A stretch of 7,479 bases of DNA from an uncultured Lachnospiraceae bacterium (GTDB taxonomy: Bacteria; Bacillota; Clostridia; Lachnospirales; Lachnospiraceae): the NCBI GenBank assembly GCA_934370915.1, contig CAKRNI010000121.1:1-7479 (forward strand). Direction: 5' to 3'. The notes under the pieces are model-generated. The model was not told where the DNA came from. It made no database searches and saw only the letters and a list, made by a program, of their open reading frames with translations. Position 1 is the first letter of the stretch. The number at the start of each line of letters is the position of its first letter. Shown here piece after piece: positions 1 to 5,488 of the stretch. The translations under genes were made by a program, and so were the position numbers.

Positions 1-2837
1 TCTACCATGATATAAACTTCGATCATATCGTCTTCCTGGAGATCGTTGAAGCCCTCGAATACAAGACCGCACTCGTAACCTGCGTTGACTTCCTTCACAT
101 CGTCCTTGAAACGCTTTAAGGATGCAAGCGGTCCCTCGAAGATCTGCTCGCCGTCTCTTGTGATGCGTGCCTTGCTTCCGCGGGTGATCTTACCGTCAAG
201 CACATAGGAACCAGCGATGGTGCCGACTCCGGATGCCTTGAATGTCTGGCGGACAACTGCATGACCGGTTACCTGCTCCTCGTATACCGGATCCAGCATA
301 CCCTTCATGGCAGCCTCTACGTCCTCGATTGCCTGATAGATCACGCGGTACAGACGCATGTCGACTTTCTCGCGGTCCGCGATGGACTTCGCCTGTGCGT
401 CCGGACGGACGTTGAAGCCGATGATGATCGCATTGGAAGCGGATGCAAGTGTCACGTCGGACTCGTTGATCGCGCCAACGCCGCCGTGGATGACTTTGAC
501 AACAACTTCCTCGTTGGAAAGTTTTACAAGACTCTGTTTTACAGCCTCTACGGAACCCTGTACATCGGCTTTTACGATGATCGGAAGCTCCTTGACATTT
601 CCGGCCTTGATCTGGGAGAACAGATCGTCTAAGGAAAGTTTTGCCTTTGTATCTTCAATAAGCTTATTCTTGCTCTCTGCGATGAATGTCTCTGCGAAGC
701 TTCTTGCCTCTTTCTCGTTCTGGTGCGCGATGAATACCTCACCTGCGTTCGGAACATCGTTGAGACCAAGGATCTCTACCGGAGTGGACGGGCCTGCCTC
801 TTTGACACGGTTGCCCTTATCATCCATCATGGCACGGACTTTACCGTAGCAGCAGCCAGCGGCGATAGCGTCGCCGACCTTTAAGGTACCCTTCTGTACA
901 AGTACCGTTGCCACCGGTCCTCTTCCCTTATCAAGCTGTGCCTCGATCACAAGACCTCTCGCACGGCGGTTCGGGTTTGCCTTTAACTCTTTTACTTCAG
1001 CTGTTAAGAGGATCATCTCGAGAAGTTCAGGGATTCCCTCTTTTGTATGTGCGGAAACCGGTACGAACACGGTGCTTCCGCCCCAGTCCTCAGGAATCAG
1101 CTCATATTCGGATAACTCCTGTTTTACACGTTCTACGTTTGCACTTGGCTTATCGATCTTGTTGACAGCAACGATGATCTCAACGCCTGCGGCTTTCGCA
1201 TGGTTGATGGCCTCAATGGTCTGCGGCATAACGCCATCGTCCGCTGCGACTACAAGGATCGCAATATCGGTCGCCTGGGCACCACGCATACGCATTGCCG
1301 TGAACGCCTCATGACCCGGTGTATCCAGGAATGTGATCTTCTGTCCGTTGTAATCAACAACATAGGCACCGATATGCTGTGTGATACCGCCTGCCTCTCT
1401 GGAGGTTACATTTGTCTGGCGGATCGCATCAAGAAGAGAAGTTTTACCGTGATCGACATGACCCATTACGCAGATGACCGGCGGTCTCGGAACCATATCC
1501 TTCTCGTCCTCTTCTTCCTCTTTTAAGAGCTCCTCGATGACATTGACCTTCTTCTCCTTCTCGCAGAGAACATCATACTCCATAGCGATCTCTTCGGCTT
1601 TCTCGAAATCGATCTCCTGATTGATCGTAACGATCGTACCCTGTAAGAAGAGCTTCTTAACGATCGCGGACGGCTGTAATTTCATCTTGTCCGCGAGTTC
1701 CTTGATCGTGATAACCTCCGGAATTACGATGGTCTTGATCTCCTCGACCTTCGCCTCCTCCTTCTTCGGCTGCGGCGGCATAACCGGAGCTTTTACGCCC
1801 TTCTGGCCCTTTCCGGTCTTGCCTTTCATCTCGATATCGCGGTCTTTCTTTGCGTCATGCTCTTTCTTGTAAGCATTCTTGCTCTGCTTCGTATTCTGCT
1901 GCTTCTGTGCAAGCGGTGTATCGAAGGACGGCTTCGGAATGCCCATGCCGCTTCTGTTTCCTCCCTGACGGTTGTCATTTCTGCCCTGATAGCCGCCCTG
2001 ACGGTTGTCATTTCTTCCGTCACGGTTTCCCTGATAACCGCCCTGACGGTTTCCATCTCTGCTTCCCTGATAGCCACCCTGACGGTTTCCATCTCTGCTT
2101 CCCTGATAGCCGCCCTGACGGTTTCCATCTCTGCTTCCCTGATAGCCGCCCTGACGGTTTCCGTCTCTGCTTCCCTGATAGCCGCCCTGACGGTTTCCGT
2201 CTCTGCTTCCCTGATAGCCGCCCTGGCGGTTATTGTCTCTGTTTCCCTGATAGCCACCCTGACGGTTGTCATTTCTTCCGTCACGGTTTCCCTGATAGCC
2301 GCCCTGACGGTTTCCATCTCTGCTTCCCTGATAGCCGCCCTGACGGTTATCTCTTCCGCCCTCACGACTTCCGTCGCGTCCCGGGAACGGACGGCTCTCT
2401 CTGGACTGGAAGCCCTGACGTCCTTCCGGACGGTTCTGGCTCGGGAGCGGACGTACATTCTCACGAAGCTCCTGTGTCGGTGCCTCAGTCTTAACTGCCT
2501 CCGCCTTTTTCTCCGGTGCCGGTGCTGGTGCAGCTGCAGTCTCAGCTGCCTTTGCCGGTGCTGCCGGTGCGGCGTTTGTTGTCGGTCTTACCTGCATACC
2601 GGAACCGCTGTTCGGTCTTGCCGGTCTCTGTCCGCCCTGCTGGCGGTTTCCTGCCGGACGTTTCTGTGTGCTGTTCTGCGGGCGGTAAACTGCCGCGATC
2701 CGCTTCTTTGCCGGTGCTGCCGGCGCATTATTTTCTCCCTCAGCCGGAACTGCCGGCTTTGTGGAATTCTCCTGATTCTGATTCAATGTATCTGTTCCCT
2801 CTTTTTTCTTTCCTAAATCCTTTTCAAACTCACTCAC
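1..2837 (-). CDS. infB: Translation initiation factor IF-2 (3' end cut by window edge)
   Basis: IF-2 is the GTPase that brings initiator fMet-tRNA to the 30S subunit and promotes 50S joining. The frame is open for 945 codons from a GTG at 2837 to the window edge. The last visible residues ([11 protein letters not shown]) match the end of IF-2 beta-barrel domain C2, so only a few codons are missing. The start is set by GGAGG at 2846-2850, 8 nt upstream. Layout: a Lys/Ala/Pro-rich tail with a [12 protein letters not shown] patch (residues 44-55); a Gly/Arg/Gln/Tyr tandem-repeat tract (164-293); a basic linker; an IF2_N-type helical module (about 370-422, [12 protein letters not shown]); then the GTPase with G1 GHVDHGKT (459-466), G2 GGIT (483-486), G3 DTPGH (505-509), G4 NKID (559-562) and G5 SA (595-596); then domains II, III and C2. 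It is the last operon gene seen here. About 458 residues precede the G domain, making it a long-tailed IF-2. Identity is certain; the function of the repeats is unknown. Confidence 0.97.
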   Translation of the reverse strand, partial: MSEFEKDLGKKKEGTDTLNQNQENSTKPAVPAEGENNAPAAPAKKRIAAVYRPQNSTQKRPAGNRQQGGQRPARPNSGSGMQVRPTTNAAPAAPAKAAETAAAPAPAPEKKAEAVKTEAPTQELRENVRPLPSQNRPEGRQGFQSRESRPFPGRDGSREGGRDNRQGGYQGSRDGNRQGGYQGNRDGRNDNRQGGYQGNRDNNRQGGYQGSRDGNRQGGYQGSRDGNRQGGYQGSRDGNRQGGYQGSRDGNRQGGYQGSRDGNRQGGYQGNRDGRNDNRQGGYQGRNDNRQGGNRSGMGIPKPSFDTPLAQKQQNTKQSKNAYKKEHDAKKDRDIEMKGKTGKGQKGVKAPVMPPQPKKEEAKVEEIKTIVIPEVITIKELADKMKLQPSAIVKKLFLQGTIVTINQEIDFEKAEEIAMEYDVLCEKEKKVNVIEELLKEEEEDEKDMVPRPPVICVMGHVDHGKTSLLDAIRQTNVTSREAGGITQHIGAYVVDYNGQKITFLDTPGHEAFTAMRMRGAQATDIAILVVAADDGVMPQTIEAINHAKAAGVEIIVAVNKIDKPSANVERVKQELSEYELIPEDWGGSTVFVPVSAHTKEGIPELLEMILLTAEVKELKANPNRRARGLVIEAQLDKGRGPVATVLVQKGTLKVGDAIAAGCCYGKVRAMMDDKGNRVKEAGPSTPVEILGLNDVPNAGEVFIAHQNEKEARSFAETFIAESKNKLIEDTKAKLSLDDLFSQIKAGNVKELPIIVKADVQGSVEAVKQSLVKLSNEEVVVKVIHGGVGAINESDVTLASASNAIIIGFNVRPDAQAKSIADREKVDMRLYRVIYQAIEDVEAAMKGMLDPVYEEQVTGHAVVRQTFKASGVGTIAGSYVLDGKITRGSKARITRDGEQIFEGPLASLKRFKDDVKEVNAGYECGLVFEGFNDLQEDDMIEVYIMV
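1959..2348 (-). repeat. Tandem repeat within infB (36-nt unit, 10 copies plus a partial copy)
   Basis: Read on the minus strand, ten consecutive in-frame units each begin with codons for NRQGGYQG, followed by a fragment NRQGG. Seven units are 36 nt (12 residues, mostly [12 protein letters not shown], one ending NRDN). Units 2 and 9 are 45 nt, ending NRDGRND, and unit 10 is 33 nt. The remaining units differ only at wobble positions such as GAT/GAC or GGC/GGT, and the units at 2313-2348, 2124-2159 and 2088-2123 look identical at the base level. All unit lengths are multiples of three, so gain or loss of units would keep the reading frame. The encoded tract (residues 164-293) is Gly/Arg/Gln/Asn/Tyr-rich and predicted to be disordered. 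There are no unique spacers, so it is not a CRISPR array. Confidence 0.95.
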
Positions 2838-2926
2838 GCTCGCTACCTCCAAAATAGTTCCTGCAAACCATCGCTAACTGCTCCCGCAGCTGCCACAGGC
2901 ATCCGCAATCCGGCCTGTCGCTCTGC
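2838..2926 (-). other. 89-nt gap between ylxQ and infB
   Basis: This is the only sizeable gap inside the operon. It holds the infB ribosome binding site at its 3' end and a 6-bp inverted repeat (2895-2900 with 2913-2918, 12-nt loop) with no following T-tract. I found no convincing sigma-A promoter, so infB is probably read from the upstream operon promoter. The hairpin could be an mRNA processing or stability element, but nothing in the sequence proves that. Confidence 0.4.
2846..2850 (-). promoter_or_regulatory. Ribosome binding site deciding the infB GTG start
   Basis: Read on the minus strand this is GGAGG, followed by 8 nt and then GTG at 2837. No ATG lies nearby in this frame, and the next codons ([11 protein letters not shown]) look like a typical charged IF-2 N-terminus, so the GTG is the best start. 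Confidence 0.8.
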
Positions 2927-3253
2927 TTACTCATGCCTGTCTGGTAGTTCTGCAGTAAAATGCTTCAACAACGCATTGGAAAAGTTCTCGTCGATCACGG
3001 CCAGGGATGCTCTCATCTGCTTTCCCAGAATGTGTCCGAGTTCTTCCTTGCTTCCGAACTCAAAGTACGGGACCTTATAGTAAGTACACATGTTCCGGAA
3101 CATTTTCTTTGTATTGTCCGAAGATTCTTCCGATACGATCACCATTCCGGCTTTTCCGGACTTCACTGCCTTCTCTGTGGAGAACTCACCGCTTCTGACC
3201 TTTCCGGCCTTCTCCGCGAGTCCTAAAAGTCCAAGGACCTTATTTCTGTTCAT
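2927..3253 (-). CDS. ylxQ: YlxQ, L7Ae-family (kink-turn type) RNA-binding protein
   Basis: This small basic protein (108 residues from the ATG) belongs to the L7Ae/L30e/S12e/Gadd45 ribosomal-protein family, as judged from the N-terminal NRNKVLGLLGLAEKAGKVRSGE segment, the central MVIVSEESSDNTKKM strand-helix and YYKVPYFEFGSKEELG. Relatives bind kink-turn RNA; the exact target of the nusA-operon paralogue is not established. The ATG at 3251-3253 overlaps the 3' end of rnpM by 14 nt, which suggests translational coupling. A TTG immediately upstream (3254-3256) is also possible: it lies about 10 nt from the AAAGGAG motif, against 13 nt for the ATG. The choice changes the protein by one residue. 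The position between rnpM and infB is the standard Firmicute order and supports the call. Confidence 0.88.
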   Translation of the reverse strand: MNRNKVLGLLGLAEKAGKVRSGEFSTEKAVKSGKAGMVIVSEESSDNTKKMFRNMCTYYKVPYFEFGSKEELGHILGKQMRASLAVIDENFSNALLKHFTAELPDRHE

Positions 3254-3521
3254 CAATCTGTTCCATCTCCTTTTTCAGACTTTCGTAAACTTCTTTTGGG
3301 ATCGCCATTTTAAAGGAGCGTTCCAGTCCCCGGTTCTTCACTGCCTTTTCAAAGCATGCCATGGATGGGCAGATATATGCGCCGCGTCCGTTTTTCCTTC
3401 CAGTCGCGTCGATGGAAATTACGTCGTCAGTACCTTTTAAGACACGGATCAGCTCCCGTTTGTTTTTCATTTCACCGCAGCCGATGCACTGTCTCTGCGG
3501 AACCTTCTTTACTGTACTCAC
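3240..3521 (-). CDS. rnpM: RnpM (YlxR), RNase P modulator protein
   Basis: This 93-residue protein of the YlxR family (DUF448) starts with GTG at 3521. The family signature is clear: CIGCGEMKNKRELIRV (residues 12-27), the loop GRKNGRGAYIC (41-51) and CFEKAVKNRGLERSF (56-70). Cys12, Cys15, Cys51 and Cys56 are all present. In Bacillus subtilis the family member has been described as an RNA-binding modulator of RNase P, so a role in tRNA or RNA processing is likely here by homology. The start is supported by GAAGGGA about 9 nt upstream and by the nusA stop only 20 nt away. The next in-frame ATG (residue 18) would remove the CxxC motif. The gene overlaps ylxQ by 14 nt at its end. Confidence 0.92.
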   Translation of the reverse strand: MSTVKKVPQRQCIGCGEMKNKRELIRVLKGTDDVISIDATGRKNGRGAYICPSMACFEKAVKNRGLERSFKMAIPKEVYESLKKEMEQIDEQK

Positions 3522-3541
3522 TGTCGTCGTTCCCTTCTCTC

Positions 3542-4708
3542 CTATTCTTCTGTCTCAGCCTGTGCTTCGGAAGCTTCCTCTGCCGGAGTTCCATCCTCTG
3601 CCGGCTCTACATCTTTCTCGTACTCGCCCTCAAAGCCTTCCTCACCGAAGTCCATATCATCAAAGAGTCCAAGCTCTCTCGCCTGTGTCTCACTCTTGAT
3701 ATCGATCTTGTAGGTAGTCAGTCTCGCAGCCAGTCTCGCATTCTGTCCTTCTTTACCGATCGCTAAGGATAACTGGTAATCCGGAACGATGACCTGTGCC
3801 TCTTTCTCGTCCTCATCCGCAACTACGGAGATTACCTTTGCCGGGCTTAACGCGTTCTCGATCAGGAACGCCGGATTATCATCCCAGTTGATGATGTCGA
3901 TCTTCTCGCCGCGGAGTTCATTTACAATTGCATTGACTCTCGCTCCGTTTAAGCCGACACATGCGCCTACCGGGTCAACGTTCGGGTCTGTGGAGCTTAC
4001 GGCGATCTTTGTTCTGGAGCCTGCCTCACGGGCGATGGCGCGGATCTCAACGGTACCGTCGCGGACCTCTGCGATCTCAGCCTCAAACAGACGTCTTACG
4101 AGGTCCGGATGCGTTCTGGATACGGAGATTCTCGGTCCCTTCGGGCTGTCCTTAACTTCCAGGATATAAACCTTGATGCGTTCGGTTCTCTGGAATACCT
4201 CGCCCTTTACCTGCTCAGCTTCCGGAAGGATCGCATCGATCTTTCCGAGATCTACGCTGACATTGCGGCCGATATAACGCTGGACGATACCCGTAACGAC
4301 CTCTTTCTCCTTGCACTGCCACTCGCTTAACTGGGACTTACGGCTCTCCTCGCGGATCTTCTGTAAGATCACGTTCTTCGCGTTCTGCGTCGCAATTCTG
4401 CCGAAATCATGGGAATCAATGGGGATCTGGACGATATCACCAAGGACATGTCGCGGAGCGATCATTCTTGCGTCGGCGAGGCTGATCTGTGTGATCGGGT
4501 CCTCCACAGTCTCAACGACCTCTTTTTCCATATATACAGAATAGTCGCAGCCATCCGGATCAATGATGACTTTCACATTGTCGGCTTTTCCGAAGTGGTT
4601 CTTGCAGGCTGTGAGAAGTGAATTCTCAATTGCCTCCAGCAATGTGTCCTTACTGATGTTGTACTCTTTTTCGAGTATATTCATCGATTCCATCAGTTCC
4701 TTGTTCAT
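3542..4708 (-). CDS. nusA: Transcription termination/antitermination factor NusA
   Basis: NusA (388 residues) binds RNA polymerase near the RNA exit channel and stimulates pausing and hairpin-dependent termination. Visible domains are the N-terminal polymerase-binding domain (about 1-125), an S1 domain (about 135-200), KH1 with DPVGACVGLNGARVNAIVNELRG (245-267) and KH2 with IGKEGQNARLAARL (317-330), followed by an acidic tail (about 350-388, rich in Glu/Asp). The length suits Firmicutes NusA, which lacks the C-terminal AR repeats of E. coli. The KH1 GxxG loop reads GLNG, without the basic residue found in E. coli GMRG. The ribosome binding site TAAGGAGGA (4715-4723) is nearly perfect and sits 6 nt from the ATG. 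The gap from rimP is 15 nt and to rnpM 20 nt, so all are in one operon. The leader hairpin upstream of rimP is a candidate site for NusA autoregulation. Confidence 0.97.
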   Translation of the reverse strand: MNKELMESMNILEKEYNISKDTLLEAIENSLLTACKNHFGKADNVKVIIDPDGCDYSVYMEKEVVETVEDPITQISLADARMIAPRHVLGDIVQIPIDSHDFGRIATQNAKNVILQKIREESRKSQLSEWQCKEKEVVTGIVQRYIGRNVSVDLGKIDAILPEAEQVKGEVFQRTERIKVYILEVKDSPKGPRISVSRTHPDLVRRLFEAEIAEVRDGTVEIRAIAREAGSRTKIAVSSTDPNVDPVGACVGLNGARVNAIVNELRGEKIDIINWDDNPAFLIENALSPAKVISVVADEDEKEAQVIVPDYQLSLAIGKEGQNARLAARLTTYKIDIKSETQARELGLFDDMDFGEEGFEGEYEKDVEPAEDGTPAEEASEAQAETEE

Positions 4709-4723
4709 TTTTTATCCTCCTTA

Positions 4724-5191
4724 TTAAAAATCGAATGCCAGACGGATTAAGGCAATGTCTTTTCTATTAAATGTGCTCTCGGAACCGTCCTCGTAGCGGA
4801 TCGTTACGGTGTCCGCGTCATATGCCGTGAGAATTCCGGAGAAATCTTTCTGTCTCTCGATGGCGCGGTACAGCTTGATATCGACTGCTTCGCCAAGACT
4901 TCTCTTGAAGTCCTTCTCTTTCTTTAACGGTCTGCCGAGTCCCGGGGAGCTTACTTCCAGAATATAGCTGTCATCGATAAAGTCTTCTTTATCGAGCCAG
5001 TCGCTTAAGCGTCTCGATACCATCTCACAGTCATCCACTGTAAAGCCGCCCTCTTTGTCGATATAGGCTCTCAGATACCAGGTACCCGCTTCCTTCACGT
5101 ACTCCACGTCCACCAGTTCAAAATTATTCTCTTCCATGATCGGAATCAGAAACTTCTCGACCCTGGATTCATATTCATCTCTTCTTGCCAT
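4724..5191 (-). CDS. rimP: Ribosome maturation factor RimP
   Basis: RimP is a 30S subunit assembly factor and the usual first gene of the nusA-infB operon. The protein (155 residues, MARRDEYESRVEKFLIPIME at the start) shows the N-terminal alpha-beta domain (FELVDVEYVKEAG, LRAYIDKEGG), the signature EVSSPGLGRPLKKEKDF and a C-terminal SH3-like domain (about 100-155, FSGILTAYDADTVTIRYE). The SPGLGRPL variant replaces the more common SPGLDRPL. The ATG at 5189-5191 is preferred because AGAAAGGCGG (5201-5210) lies upstream at suitable spacing and RimP homologues begin close to here. An in-frame ATG at 5258-5260 would add 23 residues encoded by the leader hairpin and is unlikely. The stop codon lies 15 nt before the nusA start. 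Confidence 0.95.
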   Translation of the reverse strand: MARRDEYESRVEKFLIPIMEENNFELVDVEYVKEAGTWYLRAYIDKEGGFTVDDCEMVSRRLSDWLDKEDFIDDSYILEVSSPGLGRPLKKEKDFKRSLGEAVDIKLYRAIERQKDFSGILTAYDADTVTIRYEDGSESTFNRKDIALIRLAFDF

Positions 5192-5200
5192 GGGTTTCCA

Positions 5201-5210
5201 CCGCCTTTCT
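5201..5210 (-). promoter_or_regulatory. Ribosome binding site of rimP
   Basis: On the minus strand this reads AGAAAGGCGG, one base away from the canonical AGAAAGGAGG, with 9 nt before the ATG at 5191. It fixes the short RimP start. Part of it (GAAAG at 5205-5209, with GUGG at 5198-5201) is complementary to the 3' arm of the upstream leader hairpin. Confidence 0.7.
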
Positions 5211-5211
5211 G

Positions 5212-5225
5212 CCGGAATATTCCGG
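5212..5225. repeat. 14-bp perfect palindrome CCGGAATATTCCGG in the rimP leader
   Basis: The sequence is its own reverse complement. In the minus-strand mRNA it lies between the leader hairpin and the rimP ribosome binding site, where it could form a short 5-bp hairpin with a 4-nt loop, or serve as a DNA-binding site. Which of these, if any, applies cannot be told from the sequence. Confidence 0.5.
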
Positions 5226-5230
5226 TTATG

Positions 5231-5265
5231 CAAAACGAAAGAGTGGACTTTTTCGTCCACTCTTT
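5231..5265 (-). terminator. Leader hairpin with weak U-tract (candidate NusA-dependent attenuator)
   Basis: Positions 5255-5265 and 5238-5248 form a perfect 11-bp stem (AAAGAGTGGAC with GTCCACTCTTT) around a 6-nt loop. On the minus strand the stem is followed by CGTTTTG, a broken and short U-tract. It lies between the operon promoter and rimP, about 20 nt after the predicted transcription start, so partial termination here would make an RNA of about 55 nt. In B. subtilis, as I recall, NusA represses its own operon through a weak terminator in the leader before the rimP homologue (ylxS); this element has the right place and form. The stem is nearly symmetrical and could also act on plus-strand RNA, where a UUUU run follows, but no plus-strand gene lies before it. 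Confidence 0.7.
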
Positions 5266-5293
5266 TGACCGGTTACTTATGTTATCAATCAGT

Positions 5294-5322
5294 ATCATAG
5301 CATAGAAAGCCAGAAAAATCAA
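5294..5322 (-). promoter_or_regulatory. Sigma-A promoter of the rimP-nusA-infB operon
   Basis: On the minus strand the -35 box is TTGATT (5317-5322), the spacer is exactly 17 nt, and the -10 box is TATGAT (5294-5299), preceded by TGC (a TGn extension). Transcription would start near 5285-5288, giving a leader of about 95 nt before rimP that contains the hairpin. Both boxes are close to consensus and no rival promoter of similar quality was seen on this strand in the intergenic region. Confidence 0.82.
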
Positions 5323-5400
5323 GGGTTTTACCGGGAAATCATAGAAATATCGGCATAATGGTCTCCTCTCAGGTCAGTCCGATGATACGCCACTGTATCG
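5323..5400. other. Shared region between the two divergent promoters
   Basis: These 78 bp lie between the two -35 boxes. They hold a short inverted repeat (GATAC 5384-5388 with GTATC 5395-5399) that touches the -35 box of the plus-strand promoter, and a decoy -10-like TATGAT on the minus strand (5338-5343) without a partner -35. No coding potential was seen. Confidence 0.4.
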
Positions 5401-5429
5401 TTGCATGAGGTTCTTTTTTCTGATATACT
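5401..5429 (+). promoter_or_regulatory. Sigma-A promoter of the TetM-like gene
   Basis: The -35 box is TTGCAT (5401-5406), the spacer is 17 nt, and the -10 box is TATACT (5424-5429) with a TGA extension just upstream. The predicted start near 5436-5438 gives a leader of about 50 nt that contains a complete upstream ORF. It is divergent from the operon promoter; the two -35 boxes are separated by 78 bp (5323-5400). Confidence 0.78.
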
Positions 5430-5442
5430 GTGTCTAAATACT

Positions 5443-5455
5443 GGTCAGGTGGACC
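5443..5455 (+). other. Small leader hairpin presenting the upstream-ORF ribosome binding site
   Basis: GGTC (5443-5446) can pair with GACC (5452-5455) around a loop AGGTG. The candidate Shine-Dalgarno AGGTGG (5447-5452) of the upstream ORF lies in the loop and first stem base. A 4-bp stem is weak and may be chance. Confidence 0.3.
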
Positions 5456-5458
5456 GTT

Positions 5459-5485
5459 ATGGAAATTTTCAGAAAGCGGACTTAA
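5459..5485 (+). CDS. Upstream ORF / candidate leader peptide (MEIFRKRT)
   Basis: This 8-codon ORF (ATG to TAA) lies in the leader of the TetM-like gene. AGGTGG at 5447-5452, 6 nt before its ATG, is a better ribosome binding site than the one in front of the GTPase itself. It is in the same frame as the GTPase and stops 3 nt before that start, so termination and re-initiation could couple the two. It also contains R-K-R, matching the +X+ pattern associated with macrolide-dependent ribosome stalling in some erm leader peptides. Many ribosome-targeting resistance genes are controlled by such leaders. Expression and function here are inference; an ORF this short could arise by chance. Confidence 0.45.
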   Translation: MEIFRKRT

Positions 5486-5488
5486 TAT

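Noticed and set aside
1959..2348. Regularly spaced 36-nt repeats resembling a CRISPR array
   Set aside because: Units abut directly with no unique spacers, and they encode in-frame protein repeats of IF-2.
1857..2816. Long plus-strand open frame (319 codons) antisense to the infB N-terminus, with further open frames over the same repeats
   Set aside because: The 36-nt repeat is a multiple of three without stops in several frames, so open frames multiply by themselves. The predicted proteins are low-complexity and the infB frame explains the sequence.
2895..2918. Inverted repeat between ylxQ and infB as an intrinsic terminator
   Set aside because: The stem is only 6 bp with a 12-nt loop and no T-tract follows, so termination before infB is unlikely.
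3786..3974. Loss of KH function in NusA because the KH1 GxxG loop is GLNG
   Set aside because: The rest of KH1 and KH2 is intact, and loop residues vary among NusA proteins; one substitution does not show loss of RNA binding.
5192..5260. Longer RimP starting at the in-frame ATG 5258-5260
   Set aside because: The added 23 residues come from the leader hairpin and palindrome, no ribosome binding site precedes that ATG, and RimP homologues begin near MARRDEYE.
5338..5343. Second minus-strand TATGAT as an alternative -10 box for the nusA operon
   Set aside because: No -35-like hexamer lies 16-18 nt upstream, whereas the pair at 5294-5322 is complete.
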